From positions 1,426,001-1,490,000 of the forward strand of contig NZ_LGIW01000015.1 in the NCBI RefSeq assembly GCF_001275385.1: DNA of 64,000 bases. The letters are read 5' to 3'. The notes beneath the pieces were generated by a model, which did no database searches, had not been told where the DNA came from, and saw only the letters and a list, made by a program, of their open reading frames with translations. Positions 1 through 9,808 of the stretch are shown piece after piece; within the stretch, counting starts at the first letter, position 1, and each line of letters opens with the position of its first letter. Origin of the DNA: Exiguobacterium sp. BMC-KP (GTDB lineage: Bacteria > Bacillota > Bacilli > Exiguobacteriales > Exiguobacteriaceae). Position numbers and translations under genes: made by a program.

Positions 1-7
1 GGCCCAT
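1..7 (-). CDS. 5' end of a gene running off the left edge (product unknown)
   Basis: Reading the minus strand, an ATG at 7-5 is preceded by a strong AGGGGGTG ribosome binding site with a 7-base spacer. Only Met-Gly and one further base are in the window, so the product cannot be named. In Bacillus the neighbourhood downstream of oppA carries the other opp genes, but two codons are not evidence for that. Confidence rests only on the RBS and start codon. Confidence 0.35.
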
Positions 8-288
8 AAGATGGCACCCCCTATAAAGATTTTCTGTTTTTTTCGAAACATCAATAAAATCAGTATGACCCACAATTGTCGGAACATTCAAGAATTTTGT
101 CATAAAAATTTAAAAATTCTTTTTTATTGTGCATTGATTTGATGTTCGCTTGGATGTTTTTCTAATTTCATCCAATAGTCAGAATTTTTCGTTTGATTTC
201 ATTATACTTTGCTAACAAAGTAATTAGAACCACTTTTTTACGAAAATTTCACATTTCCTATAAAAATGAGTTTCCATTCATAAAAAGT
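8..288. other. AT-rich intergenic stretch upstream of the left-edge gene
   Basis: About 280 AT-rich bases with no credible reading frame. On the minus strand a TATAAT hexamer at 206-201 could be the -10 of a promoter for the left-edge gene, with only a weak -35 (TTCTAA) 17 bases upstream. This would imply a leader of nearly 190 bases. An imperfect inverted repeat (AAGAATTTT / AAAATTCTT) lies near 91-122. I see no recognisable riboswitch or T-box element here. Confidence 0.35.
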
Positions 289-332
289 AGTATAAAACAG
301 GAGCGTACCCGAACTGATCAGGGGACGCTCCC
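289..332 (-). terminator. Intrinsic terminator after the first oppA-type gene
   Basis: On the minus strand, GAGCGTCCC pairs with GGGTACGCTC (arms within 301-330) around a 10-base loop, followed by a T-rich run. It sits about 10 bases after the stop codon of the 341-1954 gene. Confidence 0.8.
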
Positions 333-340
333 ATTCTCGA

Positions 341-1954
341 TTACTTAATATCAACGTATTTGTATTGGAAATCTGCTCCGAACAACTGACGGTTGAAATC
401 TTTAACCGTCGGACGGCTCAAGTATGCAGAACCAGATTGATAAATTGGTGCGATCGCTTGATCTTTTTCGATCAATTGTGCTTCCGCTTGTTTGAAGAGT
501 TCAAGACGTTTTGTTAAATCCGACTCTTCATTTGCAGCGTTCAACAATTTATCATAGGCAGATGATTTATACTTGACGTCGTTTTGGCTGTTTGTTGATT
601 CGAAGATAGAGAGGTTAGACATTGGATCTTGGTAGTCTGGACCCCAGAGTGAGTAAGAGATTTGGTAGTCCCCTTTTGCTTCAAGATCGAGTTTGTTCTT
701 GAACGGCTGTTGCTTGATGGCAACTGTGACGTTTGGAAGATTCTTCTCAATTTGACCTTTCATATACTCACCGATTTTTTTCGCATCTTCACTATCGAAT
801 GAGAGCAATTCAATCGTTGTTTTTTTGTTACCATTTGCTTTTTTCCAAAGATCTGCTGCTTCTTTAGCATCACGATCGAACCAGTTGATGTCGCTCGTAT
901 AATCTTTACCTGATGCATCTTTAACAAATTCTTTTGGAATGAAGCTTGTTGTTGGAATCGATCCGTTCGCAAGAAGCGTATCCGTGATTCCTTTTGGATC
1001 GATGGCACGAGCAATAGCTTTACGTGCATTGACGTTCTTCATCGTTGCATCTTCATTGTTGAATTTCAAATAAGCGATCGAAGAACGAAGAGCTGTTTTG
1101 AATTCAGGCTTAGATTTATAAGCTTCAACTTGCTCTGAAGTCAGAGCTGCATAATCAATCTCATTTGAATCGTAAAGATTCGCTACTGTTGACGTATCCT
1201 TAACGACACTGATCGTAACTTCGTCTAATTTGACGGCATCTTTATCCCAATAGTTGTCGTTCTTTTTTAGAACACGTTTTGAATCCGTTTTCCAAGATTC
1301 CCAAACAAAAGGACCGTTATAAAGCAATTTATCTGGTTGAAGCGAGAAGTCTTTTTCATTCTTTTTGTAGAAATCTTCGCTAATTGGTGTATACGTACCG
1401 AATGATGTCAGTGAAAGGAAGTAAGGAGCTGGACGCTCAAGTTTTACTTCTAGCGTTTTGTCATCGATTGCTTTAACACCGAGTTCGTCAACAGATTTTT
1501 TACCTTTTGTCACATCAGAGCCGTTTTTTAACGTGTCAAAGATGTACGAGTAACCAGAACCTGTTTTCGGATCAGCTGCACGTTTCCAAGCAAATTCGAA
1601 ATCTTGTGCCTTGACTGGCGTACCATCAGACCATTTCGAATCACGAAGTGTGAACGTATACGTTAAATTGTCACTTGAAATATCTGTTTTTTCTGCAAGT
1701 GCTGGAATCGCTTTTCCGTCTTTATCTAAACGATAAAGACCTTCCATCGTGTTCCCGATCATGTTGAACGCGACAGCATCCGTTGCTTTTGCTGGGTCAA
1801 CTGTCGTGATATCCGATGTATCCGTCAAACGCAAATTTTTCTTTCCGTCTTTCGAACCTGAATCACTATCTCCTCCACCTGTCGAACATCCAGCAAGCAC
1901 AGCGCTTCCTGCAAGCATGACGGATAAAGCAAGACCGACTGTTTTTTTCTTCAT
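341..1954 (-). CDS. OppA-type peptide ABC transporter substrate-binding lipoprotein
   Basis: A 537-residue extracellular solute-binding protein of family 5 (OppA/DppA-like), expected to capture oligopeptides outside the membrane and hand them to an Opp-type permease. The N-terminus is a lipoprotein signal peptide: a KKK start, a hydrophobic core and the lipobox LAGC with the lipidated cysteine at residue 23, followed by a Gly/Ser/Asp linker. The body contains typical family phrases such as LYNGPFVWESW, NDNYWDKDAV and LWGPDYQDPMSNL. A terminator follows directly and no permease gene is adjacent, so it probably works with a permease encoded elsewhere. It is a clear paralogue of the 4015-5658 product. 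The start is supported by an AAGGAGATGAC ribosome binding site. Peptide binding is family knowledge; the exact substrate is unknown. Confidence 0.9.
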   Translation of the reverse strand: MKKKTVGLALSVMLAGSAVLAGCSTGGGDSDSGSKDGKKNLRLTDTSDITTVDPAKATDAVAFNMIGNTMEGLYRLDKDGKAIPALAEKTDISSDNLTYTFTLRDSKWSDGTPVKAQDFEFAWKRAADPKTGSGYSYIFDTLKNGSDVTKGKKSVDELGVKAIDDKTLEVKLERPAPYFLSLTSFGTYTPISEDFYKKNEKDFSLQPDKLLYNGPFVWESWKTDSKRVLKKNDNYWDKDAVKLDEVTISVVKDTSTVANLYDSNEIDYAALTSEQVEAYKSKPEFKTALRSSIAYLKFNNEDATMKNVNARKAIARAIDPKGITDTLLANGSIPTTSFIPKEFVKDASGKDYTSDINWFDRDAKEAADLWKKANGNKKTTIELLSFDSEDAKKIGEYMKGQIEKNLPNVTVAIKQQPFKNKLDLEAKGDYQISYSLWGPDYQDPMSNLSIFESTNSQNDVKYKSSAYDKLLNAANEESDLTKRLELFKQAEAQLIEKDQAIAPIYQSGSAYLSRPTVKDFNRQLFGADFQYKYVDIK

Positions 1955-2225
1955 CGGTAAGTCATCTCCTTTTCAATTTCCAAGTTGCCATAATGCCTAT
2001 GACATCAATAACGTCCCGTCGAAACTGCAATGTATTCCCCAAAATCCATTGACCTAGTTTCAAAAACCTAAACGAAGTGATAAATTGATTTTATGTGAGA
2101 ATAGCATTAACGTCAAGTGAATAGTCATACTATTTGCTATTTTGCATTATTCCTTTGTTACCGATTCGTAACAAGAGAAAAAGTTTCGTATACTAAGGGT
2201 ATCAATGCATCAAAGGGGGATTTTC
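1955..2225. other. Divergent intergenic region between the first oppA gene and the DUF3899 gene
   Basis: About 270 bases holding the upstream regions of two divergent genes. On the plus strand TATACT at 2189-2194 is a reasonable -10 for the DUF3899 gene, with a poor -35 (TCGTAA) 17 bases upstream. I did not find a convincing promoter for the minus-strand oppA gene and see no gene here. Confidence 0.4.
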
Positions 2226-2606
2226 ATGCGATCGACGTATTTCCGACCGATCATCATCGCGGTCATTCTTGTTCTGCTTTACACGATTTGGGCAACCATG
2301 ACGGATTCGACACACGGTATCTTGTATCATCTGTCTGGCGGTTTGTTCATAGCAGGATTCTTGTTAATTGCGGTAGGATTCTTCTCGAACATGTCTGCTA
2401 ACGGTTTCTTTCGCGGCATGACAGCTGGCTTTAAAAAACAACGGGAAGCGAAACTTCGAGAAATCGATGGCGATTACTATGAAGATGATGAAGAAGAGGA
2501 AGAAGTCCTTCGTAAACAACAAAATCGTGCTTCTGCCCGAACGAAACCCTATGTTTCTAGCGGGATTATCTTCATCATCGTCTCGCTGATCATCTCTTAC
2601 TTTTAA
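2226..2606 (+). CDS. Small DUF3899 membrane protein
   Basis: A 126-residue protein starting at an ATG preceded by AAAGGGGGA; an upstream in-frame ATG at 2205 lacks a ribosome binding site. It has three hydrophobic segments, at about residues 6-24, 34-53 and 108-126. A basic stretch then a strongly acidic stretch (YYEDDEEEEEE-like, about residues 80-92) lies between the second and third. The segment HLSGGLFIAGFLLIAVGFF followed by a GFFRGM motif fits the DUF3899 family of Firmicute membrane proteins. The function is unknown. It is a single-gene unit between divergent oppA and the trpS T-box. Confidence 0.8.
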   Translation: MRSTYFRPIIIAVILVLLYTIWATMTDSTHGILYHLSGGLFIAGFLLIAVGFFSNMSANGFFRGMTAGFKKQREAKLREIDGDYYEDDEEEEEVLRKQQNRASARTKPYVSSGIIFIIVSLIISYF

Positions 2607-2617
2607 CCGAAATCAAC

Positions 2618-2646
2618 GTGACGTGTTCTCTATGGTATGGTAAAAT
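2618..2646 (+). promoter_or_regulatory. Predicted SigA promoter of trpS
   Basis: GTGACG at 2618-2623 and TAAAAT at 2641-2646 are separated by exactly 17 bases. Transcription would start near 2653, just before the T-box leader. Confidence 0.6.
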
Positions 2647-2654
2647 CAAGCTAA

Positions 2655-3922
<1,268 letters not shown>

Positions 3923-3933
3923 ATTCTACGCAA

Positions 3934-3959
3934 AAAAGATCGGAATGTTCCGGTCTTTT
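3934..3959 (+). terminator. trpS: Intrinsic terminator of trpS
   Basis: AAAAGATCGGA pairs with TTCCGGTCTTTT around a three-base loop, just after the trpS stop codon, and ends in a T run. Confidence 0.75.
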
Positions 3960-3973
3960 GTGTTTTTGCAAAC

Positions 3974-4009
3974 AAAAAACTGCTTCCGATTTTATCGGAA
4001 GCAGTTTTC
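3974..4009. terminator. Bidirectional terminator between trpS and the second oppA gene
   Basis: AAAACTGCTTCCGAT pairs with ATCGGAAGCAGTTTT around a short TTT-type loop, with A and T runs on both sides. It can stop transcripts from either convergent gene. Confidence 0.85.
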
Positions 4010-4014
4010 TTTGC

Positions 4015-5658
4015 TTATTTTCCTTCGATCGAAGCCCATTTGTATGAGAAGTCTGCGCCGAAGTTATGTTCGACGATTCCTTTGACGTATGGTTTAACGA
4101 GGAATGCGCGTCCACGCTGATAAACAGGTGAAATCGCTGCTGAATCAAGAAGAATTTTCTCAGCTTCTTGCAATTCAGACCAACGTTTTGCTGCATCTGT
4201 TTGCGTTTTTGCATCTTTGATGAGTTTATCGTACTCTTCATTTGACCATTTACCACGGTTGTATGGTCCGCCAGTGACGAAGAGATCGAGGAACGTCATT
4301 GGATCTTGATAGTCAGGACCCCAGCCCGCTACTGAGAACTCGAATTCACCTTTGTTCTCAAGATCGAGTTTGTTTTTGAACGGTTGCTGCTTGATCGTAA
4401 CCTTCATACCTGGAAGGTTTTTCTCAAGTTCACCTTTTAAGAACTCACCGATTTTCTTCGAATCATCGCTATCGTAGTTCAAGAGCTCAAGTTCAACCGA
4501 TTTTTGACCAATTTCTTTTAAGCCCTCTTCCCAGAGTTTTTTCGCTTCATCTGCATTGTATTCGTTGAATGTTGGATACTTTTCACGGAAGTCTTTTCCG
4601 TCAGCATCTTTCGCGAAATCTTTTGGTACAAGATAGTTTGCTGGAAGCGATCCATTTGCAAGGATAACATCCGTGATTCCTTTTTTGTTGTAACCCATGT
4701 CGATGGCACGACGGATTTTTTCGTTATCCAGCGCTTTTACCTTCGTGTTGAGGTAAAGGTAGAAGATTGTTGATTCACCTTTTGTTTTGAAGTCTTTATT
4801 ATCTTTGTACTGGGCAACGAACTCAGAAGTTAGACCTGTACGGTCGATGTCACCTTTTTCGTAAAGGTTAACACCTGTCGCTGTCTCTTTAACAACCTTA
4901 ACGTTGATCGTTTTAAGTTTGACCGCATCTTTATCCCAGTAGTTATCGTTTTTGACCATCTTCCAGCCTTGCTCACGTGTCCATTCTGTTAATTTGAATG
5001 GTCCGTTGTAAAGCGATTTATCTGCAGTCGAACCGAAATCTTTCCCGATTTTCTTCGAAAGTTCTTCTGATTTCGGCATGAATGGTCCGAATCCAGTTAA
5101 TCCGAGGAAGTAGTCCGCAGGTGCTTTTAATTTAACTTCGAACGTTTTGTCATCGATTGCTTTAACGCCGACAGCATCACGATCGCCTTTTTTCGTGTTG
5201 TATTCTTCTGCACCTTCGATGTTGTAGAAGACGTATGCATACTGTGAAGCGTTCTCTGGATTAAGAACTTCTTTCCATGCATATTCGAAATCTTTAGCCG
5301 TGAGCGGTGTACCATCAGACCATTTCGCATCACGCAATTTGAACGTGTATGTTAATTTGTCTTCCGATACTTCGTGGCTTTCAGCAATACCTGGTGTTGG
5401 TTGCTGCTTGTCATCAAGACGGTATAGACCTTCCATCGTGTTGTTCAACACGTTGAATGAGACTGAATCCGTAGAAGTCGTCGGGTTCAGTGTAGGAATA
5501 TCAGCTGACTCAATCAAGTTAAGCGTTTGTTCACTTGATTTTTTACTTGAATCTGTGTCGCCCGATTTGTCGCCTGAATCTGTCGTCGAACAAGCTGCGA
5601 GGAACGCACTTGATACGAGAGCTACTGATGTAGCTAGAGCAAAGCTTTTCTTTTTCAT
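4015..5658 (-). CDS. OppA-type peptide ABC transporter substrate-binding lipoprotein (second copy)
   Basis: A 547-residue family 5 solute-binding lipoprotein, closely similar to the product of 341-1954 along its whole length. The signal peptide ends in the lipobox LAAC with the lipidated cysteine at residue 23, followed by a polar Ser/Asp/Lys linker. Shared phrases include NNTMEGLYRLD, YNGPF, KNDNYWDKDAVKL and GWGPDYQDPM. The expected role is oligopeptide capture at the outer face of the membrane. An AGGGGGGTC ribosome binding site supports the start. No permease or ATPase gene is adjacent; trpS is convergent and a third paralogue lies upstream. The two lipoproteins probably arose by duplication and may differ in peptide preference. 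Confidence 0.9.
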   Translation of the reverse strand: MKKKSFALATSVALVSSAFLAACSTTDSGDKSGDTDSSKKSSEQTLNLIESADIPTLNPTTSTDSVSFNVLNNTMEGLYRLDDKQQPTPGIAESHEVSEDKLTYTFKLRDAKWSDGTPLTAKDFEYAWKEVLNPENASQYAYVFYNIEGAEEYNTKKGDRDAVGVKAIDDKTFEVKLKAPADYFLGLTGFGPFMPKSEELSKKIGKDFGSTADKSLYNGPFKLTEWTREQGWKMVKNDNYWDKDAVKLKTINVKVVKETATGVNLYEKGDIDRTGLTSEFVAQYKDNKDFKTKGESTIFYLYLNTKVKALDNEKIRRAIDMGYNKKGITDVILANGSLPANYLVPKDFAKDADGKDFREKYPTFNEYNADEAKKLWEEGLKEIGQKSVELELLNYDSDDSKKIGEFLKGELEKNLPGMKVTIKQQPFKNKLDLENKGEFEFSVAGWGPDYQDPMTFLDLFVTGGPYNRGKWSNEEYDKLIKDAKTQTDAAKRWSELQEAEKILLDSAAISPVYQRGRAFLVKPYVKGIVEHNFGADFSYKWASIEGK

Positions 5659-5818
5659 GTTACGATGACCCCCCTAAAATTCTAAAAACATGATAATGTC
5701 AGGTTTTTGACCGAAAAAAAAAGAATTACTATATTCGAATCAAACCCTTCGTTACAAATAGTTTACAATGTTCTGATAATTTTGCAAACCTTTTATCCGA
5801 TTTTTCTAAATATTTTTT

Positions 5819-5855
5819 CAAAAAAGACTGGGACCATCTGAAAAAACGGTCCCAA
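5819..5855 (-). terminator. Intrinsic terminator of the third oppA-like gene
   Basis: On the minus strand TGGGACC and GGTCCCA pair around a 12-base loop, followed by a run of Ts. It lies just after the stop codon at 5864. Confidence 0.8.
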
Positions 5856-5863
5856 TTAGGCGT

Positions 5864-7420
5864 TTATTTAAGAACTTTCAGAGCTCGAAGTAGGTATTCT
5901 GGTCCATAAATTGGCACTTCAATTCCTTGAATCGTATCAGAAACATATAATTTTTCAGTTGTCTGATACAAAGGAACGATGACAGCATCTTGTATCGTTA
6001 ATTGTCTTTCAGCTTGGTGATATATTGCTTGCTTCTTGTTCACATCACGTGTCTGTCGTGCTTTTTCAATCATTTGATCGTATGTCTCTGAGCGATAATT
6101 GACGGAATTCAACGGATTATCTGAGACGAACTGGTTTAAATAGGCAAGCGGACCTGGATAATCTGGCATCCATCCCGTTAACGTCATCGCATACTGCGCT
6201 GACTGTTCTTTATCTAGTTTCTCTTCAATCGCAACTGGTTTAAGGACGATATCAATATCGGACAACTGTTTCTCAAGATATGTCTCGAGTTGATGACCAA
6301 TCCTCTTTGCCTGTGGATCCTCGAAATTAAGCATCTCGATTCGTTGTTTTTTCTGTTTCTTGGTTTTTTCTTGTTTTACTTGTATCGGTTCTGTCATCAA
6401 TCCGTTCGTATCTGTGACAACGAATCGATTGGTTGGAATACCTGCATATCCTAAAGGAAGTTGAACCGATTCTTTCTCCATCAACGCTTGCGCAATCCGC
6501 TTTCGGAGAGTCTTTTCGCGAAAGGCTTCATTTTTTTGATTAAATGCGATATAAAAGACACCGCTCCGTTTTTTTTGATACGTTGGTCGAGAGACTTGAT
6601 CTTCTTGTGTCTCGACACTCTCTTGTAACGGGAGAATTGCCGCTTTACTGTTTTCATACGTACTCCATTGCGTCTGATGATCAGAAATAATCCGACTTTT
6701 AACCTCGCCTACTGTGACGACGCTTTGCTGATGATATTGATCATTTTTCTTGAGTGTATATCCGCTTTTAGACATCTCTTTTAATATAAATGCGCCATTA
6801 CCAGTGAGTTCTTGCCACTTTTTAGATTCCGGTTGTGGGTAAAAAACGGACATCGCCAGTAACTCCTTTAGATTCGAAACTGGCTGATTCAATGTGATGA
6901 TGAGTCGGTCATTCTCTTGTGCCTTGACCCCTAGGCGCTCTGGTTTCATTTTCCCGTCATTGACGGCACGTCCATTTTCAAATACTTCAAATAAGAAACC
7001 ATATGGAGAATTTGTTTTATTGGCAGCGACACGTCGGAAACTATCGACAAAGTCTTGCGCCGTAACTCGCTGACCCAGTGCATTTTTCGTTTGTTTGAGT
7101 TGAATCGTATAAGTCAAACGATCTTTTGAAACCGACATATCTTGTGCTAGTCCTCTGCGGACAGATGTTCCAGAAGTAAATACATACAATCCTTCATACA
7201 GTTGTGCTAATAACGTCTGAGAACGGCTATCCGTTGCTAACGCAATATCGGATGTCTTCGGGAGTGATGATTCAATTAATTCAACCTTCATGGCCTGTGT
7301 TTTCTGATCTGTTTTAGCTTTTTGAGACGATGATAGACGATATATGAGTGTACCACTGAGCCCAATCAATAAAAATAGGACCAGTACTATGATTGATGTT
7401 TTTTTTGTAATGTTAGTCAT
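5864..7420 (-). CDS. OppA-like solute-binding protein with an N-terminal membrane anchor and no lipobox
   Basis: A 518-residue member of the family 5 solute-binding proteins, recognisable from LLAQLYEGLY, TGNGAFILKEM and LTGWMPDYPGPLAYLNQF. It is more divergent than the two neighbouring paralogues. Unlike them it has no lipobox cysteine: the N-terminus is a short basic start and one hydrophobic segment at about residues 8-28, followed by a Ser/Lys/Gln stretch. It is therefore expected to be held by an uncleaved transmembrane helix or secreted, not lipidated. A GAAAGGAGTC ribosome binding site supports the start. It is flanked by terminators on both sides, so it is probably monocistronic. It could be a diverged peptide receptor or a sensor-like binding protein. 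The family assignment is firm, the role is not. Confidence 0.82.
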   Translation of the reverse strand: MTNITKKTSIIVLVLFLLIGLSGTLIYRLSSSQKAKTDQKTQAMKVELIESSLPKTSDIALATDSRSQTLLAQLYEGLYVFTSGTSVRRGLAQDMSVSKDRLTYTIQLKQTKNALGQRVTAQDFVDSFRRVAANKTNSPYGFLFEVFENGRAVNDGKMKPERLGVKAQENDRLIITLNQPVSNLKELLAMSVFYPQPESKKWQELTGNGAFILKEMSKSGYTLKKNDQYHQQSVVTVGEVKSRIISDHQTQWSTYENSKAAILPLQESVETQEDQVSRPTYQKKRSGVFYIAFNQKNEAFREKTLRKRIAQALMEKESVQLPLGYAGIPTNRFVVTDTNGLMTEPIQVKQEKTKKQKKQRIEMLNFEDPQAKRIGHQLETYLEKQLSDIDIVLKPVAIEEKLDKEQSAQYAMTLTGWMPDYPGPLAYLNQFVSDNPLNSVNYRSETYDQMIEKARQTRDVNKKQAIYHQAERQLTIQDAVIVPLYQTTEKLYVSDTIQGIEVPIYGPEYLLRALKVLK

Positions 7421-7478
7421 AAACGACTCCTTTCTGCGTCAGACACGCATTTCTCTATTGAATCAGAAATCTAACAAA

Positions 7479-7513
7479 AAAGCGACCCCCTGGATTTTTC
7501 AAGGGAATCGCTT
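7479..7513 (-). terminator. Intrinsic terminator of fabF
   Basis: On the minus strand AAGCGATTCCC pairs with GGGGGTCGCTT around an A-rich loop and is followed by a T run. It lies at the fabF stop codon and ends the fabH-fabF operon. Confidence 0.8.
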
Positions 7514-7517
7514 GAGC

Positions 7518-8756
7518 TTAAGCTTCGTAACGTTTGAAGACGAGTGATGCGTTGTGTCCGCCAAATCCGAGTGAGTTACTGAGCGCATAATTGATTTCGA
7601 CGTTACGTGCACCTTCTGTCACGTAGTCGAGGTCACAACCTTCGCTTGGCTGTTTCAGATGAATCGTCGGGTGAACCGTTTGTTCTTGTAACGATTTAAT
7701 TGTTGCAATCGCCTCGACACCACCTGCGCCACCAAGTAAGTGACCGATCATCGATTTCGTCGAGTTAACGACGAGTTGTTTTGCCTGTTCACCGAAGACA
7801 CTGTGAATCGCTTTCGTTTCCAAGACATCGTTCATCGGTGTACTCGTTCCGTGCGCATTGATGTATCCAACCGCTTCAGGGGCAATACCAGCATCTTGGA
7901 TTGCCATTGCCATCGCACGTGCTCCACCGTCACCATCTGGATCTGGAGCTGTAATGTGGTAGGCATCCGCTGTTAACCCATACCCACTGACTTCCGCATA
8001 GATTTTCGCACCACGTGCTACTGCATGCTCGTATTCCTCAAGAATCAAGATACCTGCGCCTTCTCCCATGACGAATCCGTCACGTCCTTCATCAAATGGA
8101 CGACTTGCCGTCTCAGGATCATGATTCGTCGACATCGCTTTGTTCGCACAAAAACCAGCGAATGCTAAGTTCGTAATCGGCGCTTCTGCTCCACCAGCAA
8201 TCATGACATCCGCATCGCCACGCTCGATGACACGGAGTGCTTCTCCGATTGCATTCGTTCCTGAAGCACATGCTGTAACAGAACAGTTATTCGGTCCCTT
8301 GGCTCCGGTATAGATCGATACCTGACCGCTTGCCATGTTCGGGATCATCATTGGAATGAAAAATGGACTGACACGACGATGTCCACGCTCAAAGTAGATT
8401 TTTGCTTGTTTTTCGATCGTCTCAACGCCACCGATTCCTGATCCAATCCAGACACCTGTACGTTCAGCAATTGACTTGATGTCAATTCCAGCGTCTTGAA
8501 CAGCTTCCATACTTGCAACGAGTGAGTAATGAACGAATCGATCCATCTTACGCGCTTCTTTTGCCTCGATGAACTCTGTGACATCAAAGTTTTGCAATTC
8601 TCCTGTAACCTTCGTCGGATATTCATCGATATCAAGACGTTCCATCGGACGAATTCCGTTCGTTCCTTCTTTCAGTGCTTCCCAAAATGTATTGGCATCA
8701 TTCCCAATTGGTGTCAGTGCTCCGATTCCTGTGACTACAACGCGTTTTCTCATCAT
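7518..8756 (-). CDS. fabF: 3-oxoacyl-[acyl-carrier-protein] synthase II
   Basis: A condensing enzyme of type II fatty-acid synthesis that elongates acyl-ACP with malonyl-ACP. The Cys-His-His triad is visible: Cys163 in [10 protein letters not shown], His302 in [11 protein letters not shown] and His339 in [11 protein letters not shown]. The 412-residue length matches the family. It is second in a two-gene fabH-fabF operon with only one base between the genes, preceded by AAAGGAG. The first two codons are both ATG, so initiation may be at 8753. The operon is expected to respond to malonyl-CoA through FapR, whose operator lies upstream of fabH. The Bacillus operon has the same two genes. Confidence 0.97.
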   Translation of the reverse strand: MMRKRVVVTGIGALTPIGNDANTFWEALKEGTNGIRPMERLDIDEYPTKVTGELQNFDVTEFIEAKEARKMDRFVHYSLVASMEAVQDAGIDIKSIAERTGVWIGSGIGGVETIEKQAKIYFERGHRRVSPFFIPMMIPNMASGQVSIYTGAKGPNNCSVTACASGTNAIGEALRVIERGDADVMIAGGAEAPITNLAFAGFCANKAMSTNHDPETASRPFDEGRDGFVMGEGAGILILEEYEHAVARGAKIYAEVSGYGLTADAYHITAPDPDGDGGARAMAMAIQDAGIAPEAVGYINAHGTSTPMNDVLETKAIHSVFGEQAKQLVVNSTKSMIGHLLGGAGGVEAIATIKSLQEQTVHPTIHLKQPSEGCDLDYVTEGARNVEINYALSNSLGFGGHNASLVFKRYEA

Positions 8757-8757
8757 C

Positions 8758-9702
8758 TTATGTGTTCTCTCCTTTAGTCCAAGTAATGTATGCTGCTCCC
8801 CATGTCAATCCGGCACCAAACCCAGCAAGTACAAGCTTCGTACCTGGCGTCAGACGCCCTTGCTGACGTGCTTCTTCGAGTGCGAGTGGGATCGAAGCAG
8901 CGGATGTATTCGCATGCTCATCGATCGTGACGATGACTTTTTCTTGCGGTATATGCAGTCGTTCGCACGCTGCATCAATAATGCGTAGGTTCGCCTGATG
9001 CGGAATTAAAATATCAACATCTTCAAGCGTACTATCTGCTTTTTGAATGACTTTCTCAACGATTTCCGGTAATTTGCGAACGGCGAACTTAAAGACTTCG
9101 CGACCGTTCATCTCAATCGGTCCATCGATATCTTTAAACAATAGATGTGCTCCGCGTCCATCGGTTCCGAGTTCAAAGGCATTCAATCCAGCCTGTTCGG
9201 TTGGTCCAATGACAACTGCTCCTGCACCATCTCCGAATAAAATTGCTGTGGATCGGTCTGACCAGTCAACGATACTCGACATTTTTTCAGCACCGATGAC
9301 AAGCGCATGTTTGCCTTCAACTGTCGCTAACATGCTAGCAGCTGTTTGTAGTGCAAAGATGAACCCACTACATGCCGCACTGATATCGAAAGCTGTCGCT
9401 CCTCGTGCCCCAAGACGCTCTTGAACGATACAGGCTGTAGAAGGAAAGGCACGTCCTGTTGCCGTTCCAACAACGATCAATCCGATATCCTCAACTGTTA
9501 AACCAGCATCATCAAGCGCTTTCTGTGCAGCTTCCGTCGCTAAATCTGTTACATCGACATCATCGGCTGCGATTCGTCGTGCACCAATCCCTGTCCGTGT
9601 CCGAATCCATTCATCACTCGTATCGAGCGTCGTTGCTAATTCATCATTCGTCACGCGACGTGACGGCAAAGACGTTCCTAATCCTACAATCCCGATCTTC
9701 AT
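8758..9702 (-). CDS. fabH: 3-oxoacyl-[acyl-carrier-protein] synthase III
   Basis: This enzyme starts fatty-acid synthesis by condensing an acyl-CoA primer with malonyl-ACP; in Bacillales the primers are largely branched. The Cys-His-Asn triad is present: Cys111 in AACSGF, His235 in IPHQANLR and Asn265 in [10 protein letters not shown]. Length (314 residues) is typical. It is the first gene of fabH-fabF. AAAAGGGGATG precedes the ATG. A FapR operator overlapping the promoter (9721-9739) shows how it is regulated. Confidence 0.97.
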   Translation of the reverse strand: MKIGIVGLGTSLPSRRVTNDELATTLDTSDEWIRTRTGIGARRIAADDVDVTDLATEAAQKALDDAGLTVEDIGLIVVGTATGRAFPSTACIVQERLGARGATAFDISAACSGFIFALQTAASMLATVEGKHALVIGAEKMSSIVDWSDRSTAILFGDGAGAVVIGPTEQAGLNAFELGTDGRGAHLLFKDIDGPIEMNGREVFKFAVRKLPEIVEKVIQKADSTLEDVDILIPHQANLRIIDAACERLHIPQEKVIVTIDEHANTSAASIPLALEEARQQGRLTPGTKLVLAGFGAGLTWGAAYITWTKGENT

Positions 9703-9720
9703 AAGGCATCCCCTTTTATT

Positions 9721-9739
9721 ATTAGTATCTGGTACTAAT
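9721..9739 (-). promoter_or_regulatory. FapR operator of fabH-fabF
   Basis: The minus strand reads ATTAGTACCAGATACTAAT, a close match to the known FapR box (TTAGTACC-N2-TACTAA type palindrome). It overlaps the -10 of the fabH promoter and the likely start site, so bound FapR would block initiation until malonyl-CoA releases it. FapR control of fabHA-fabF is established in Bacillus. Confidence 0.88.
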
Positions 9740-9765
9740 ATAAAGCGTTAATTCGCTTTTGTCAA
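9737..9765 (-). promoter_or_regulatory. SigA promoter of fabH-fabF
   Basis: On the minus strand a perfect -35 TTGACA (9765-9760) and a -10 TATATT (9742-9737) are separated by 17 bases. The FapR box begins within the -10. The mtnN terminator lies just upstream, so this is the operon's own promoter. Confidence 0.85.
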
Positions 9766-9768
9766 AGA

Positions 9769-9805
9769 AAAAAGGAAGGACTTGGTCTCCCACGTCCTCC
9801 CTTTC
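9769..9805 (-). terminator. Intrinsic terminator of mtnN
   Basis: On the minus strand AAAGGGAGGAC pairs with GTCCTTCCTTTTTT around a purine-rich loop. The T run directly adjoins the fabH -35 box. Confidence 0.75.
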
Positions 9806-9808
9806 ACC

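Noticed and set aside
5864-7420. Third oppA-like gene as a pseudogene
   Set aside because: The frame is intact for 518 codons with a good ribosome binding site and terminator, and family motifs persist to the end, so decay is not supported.
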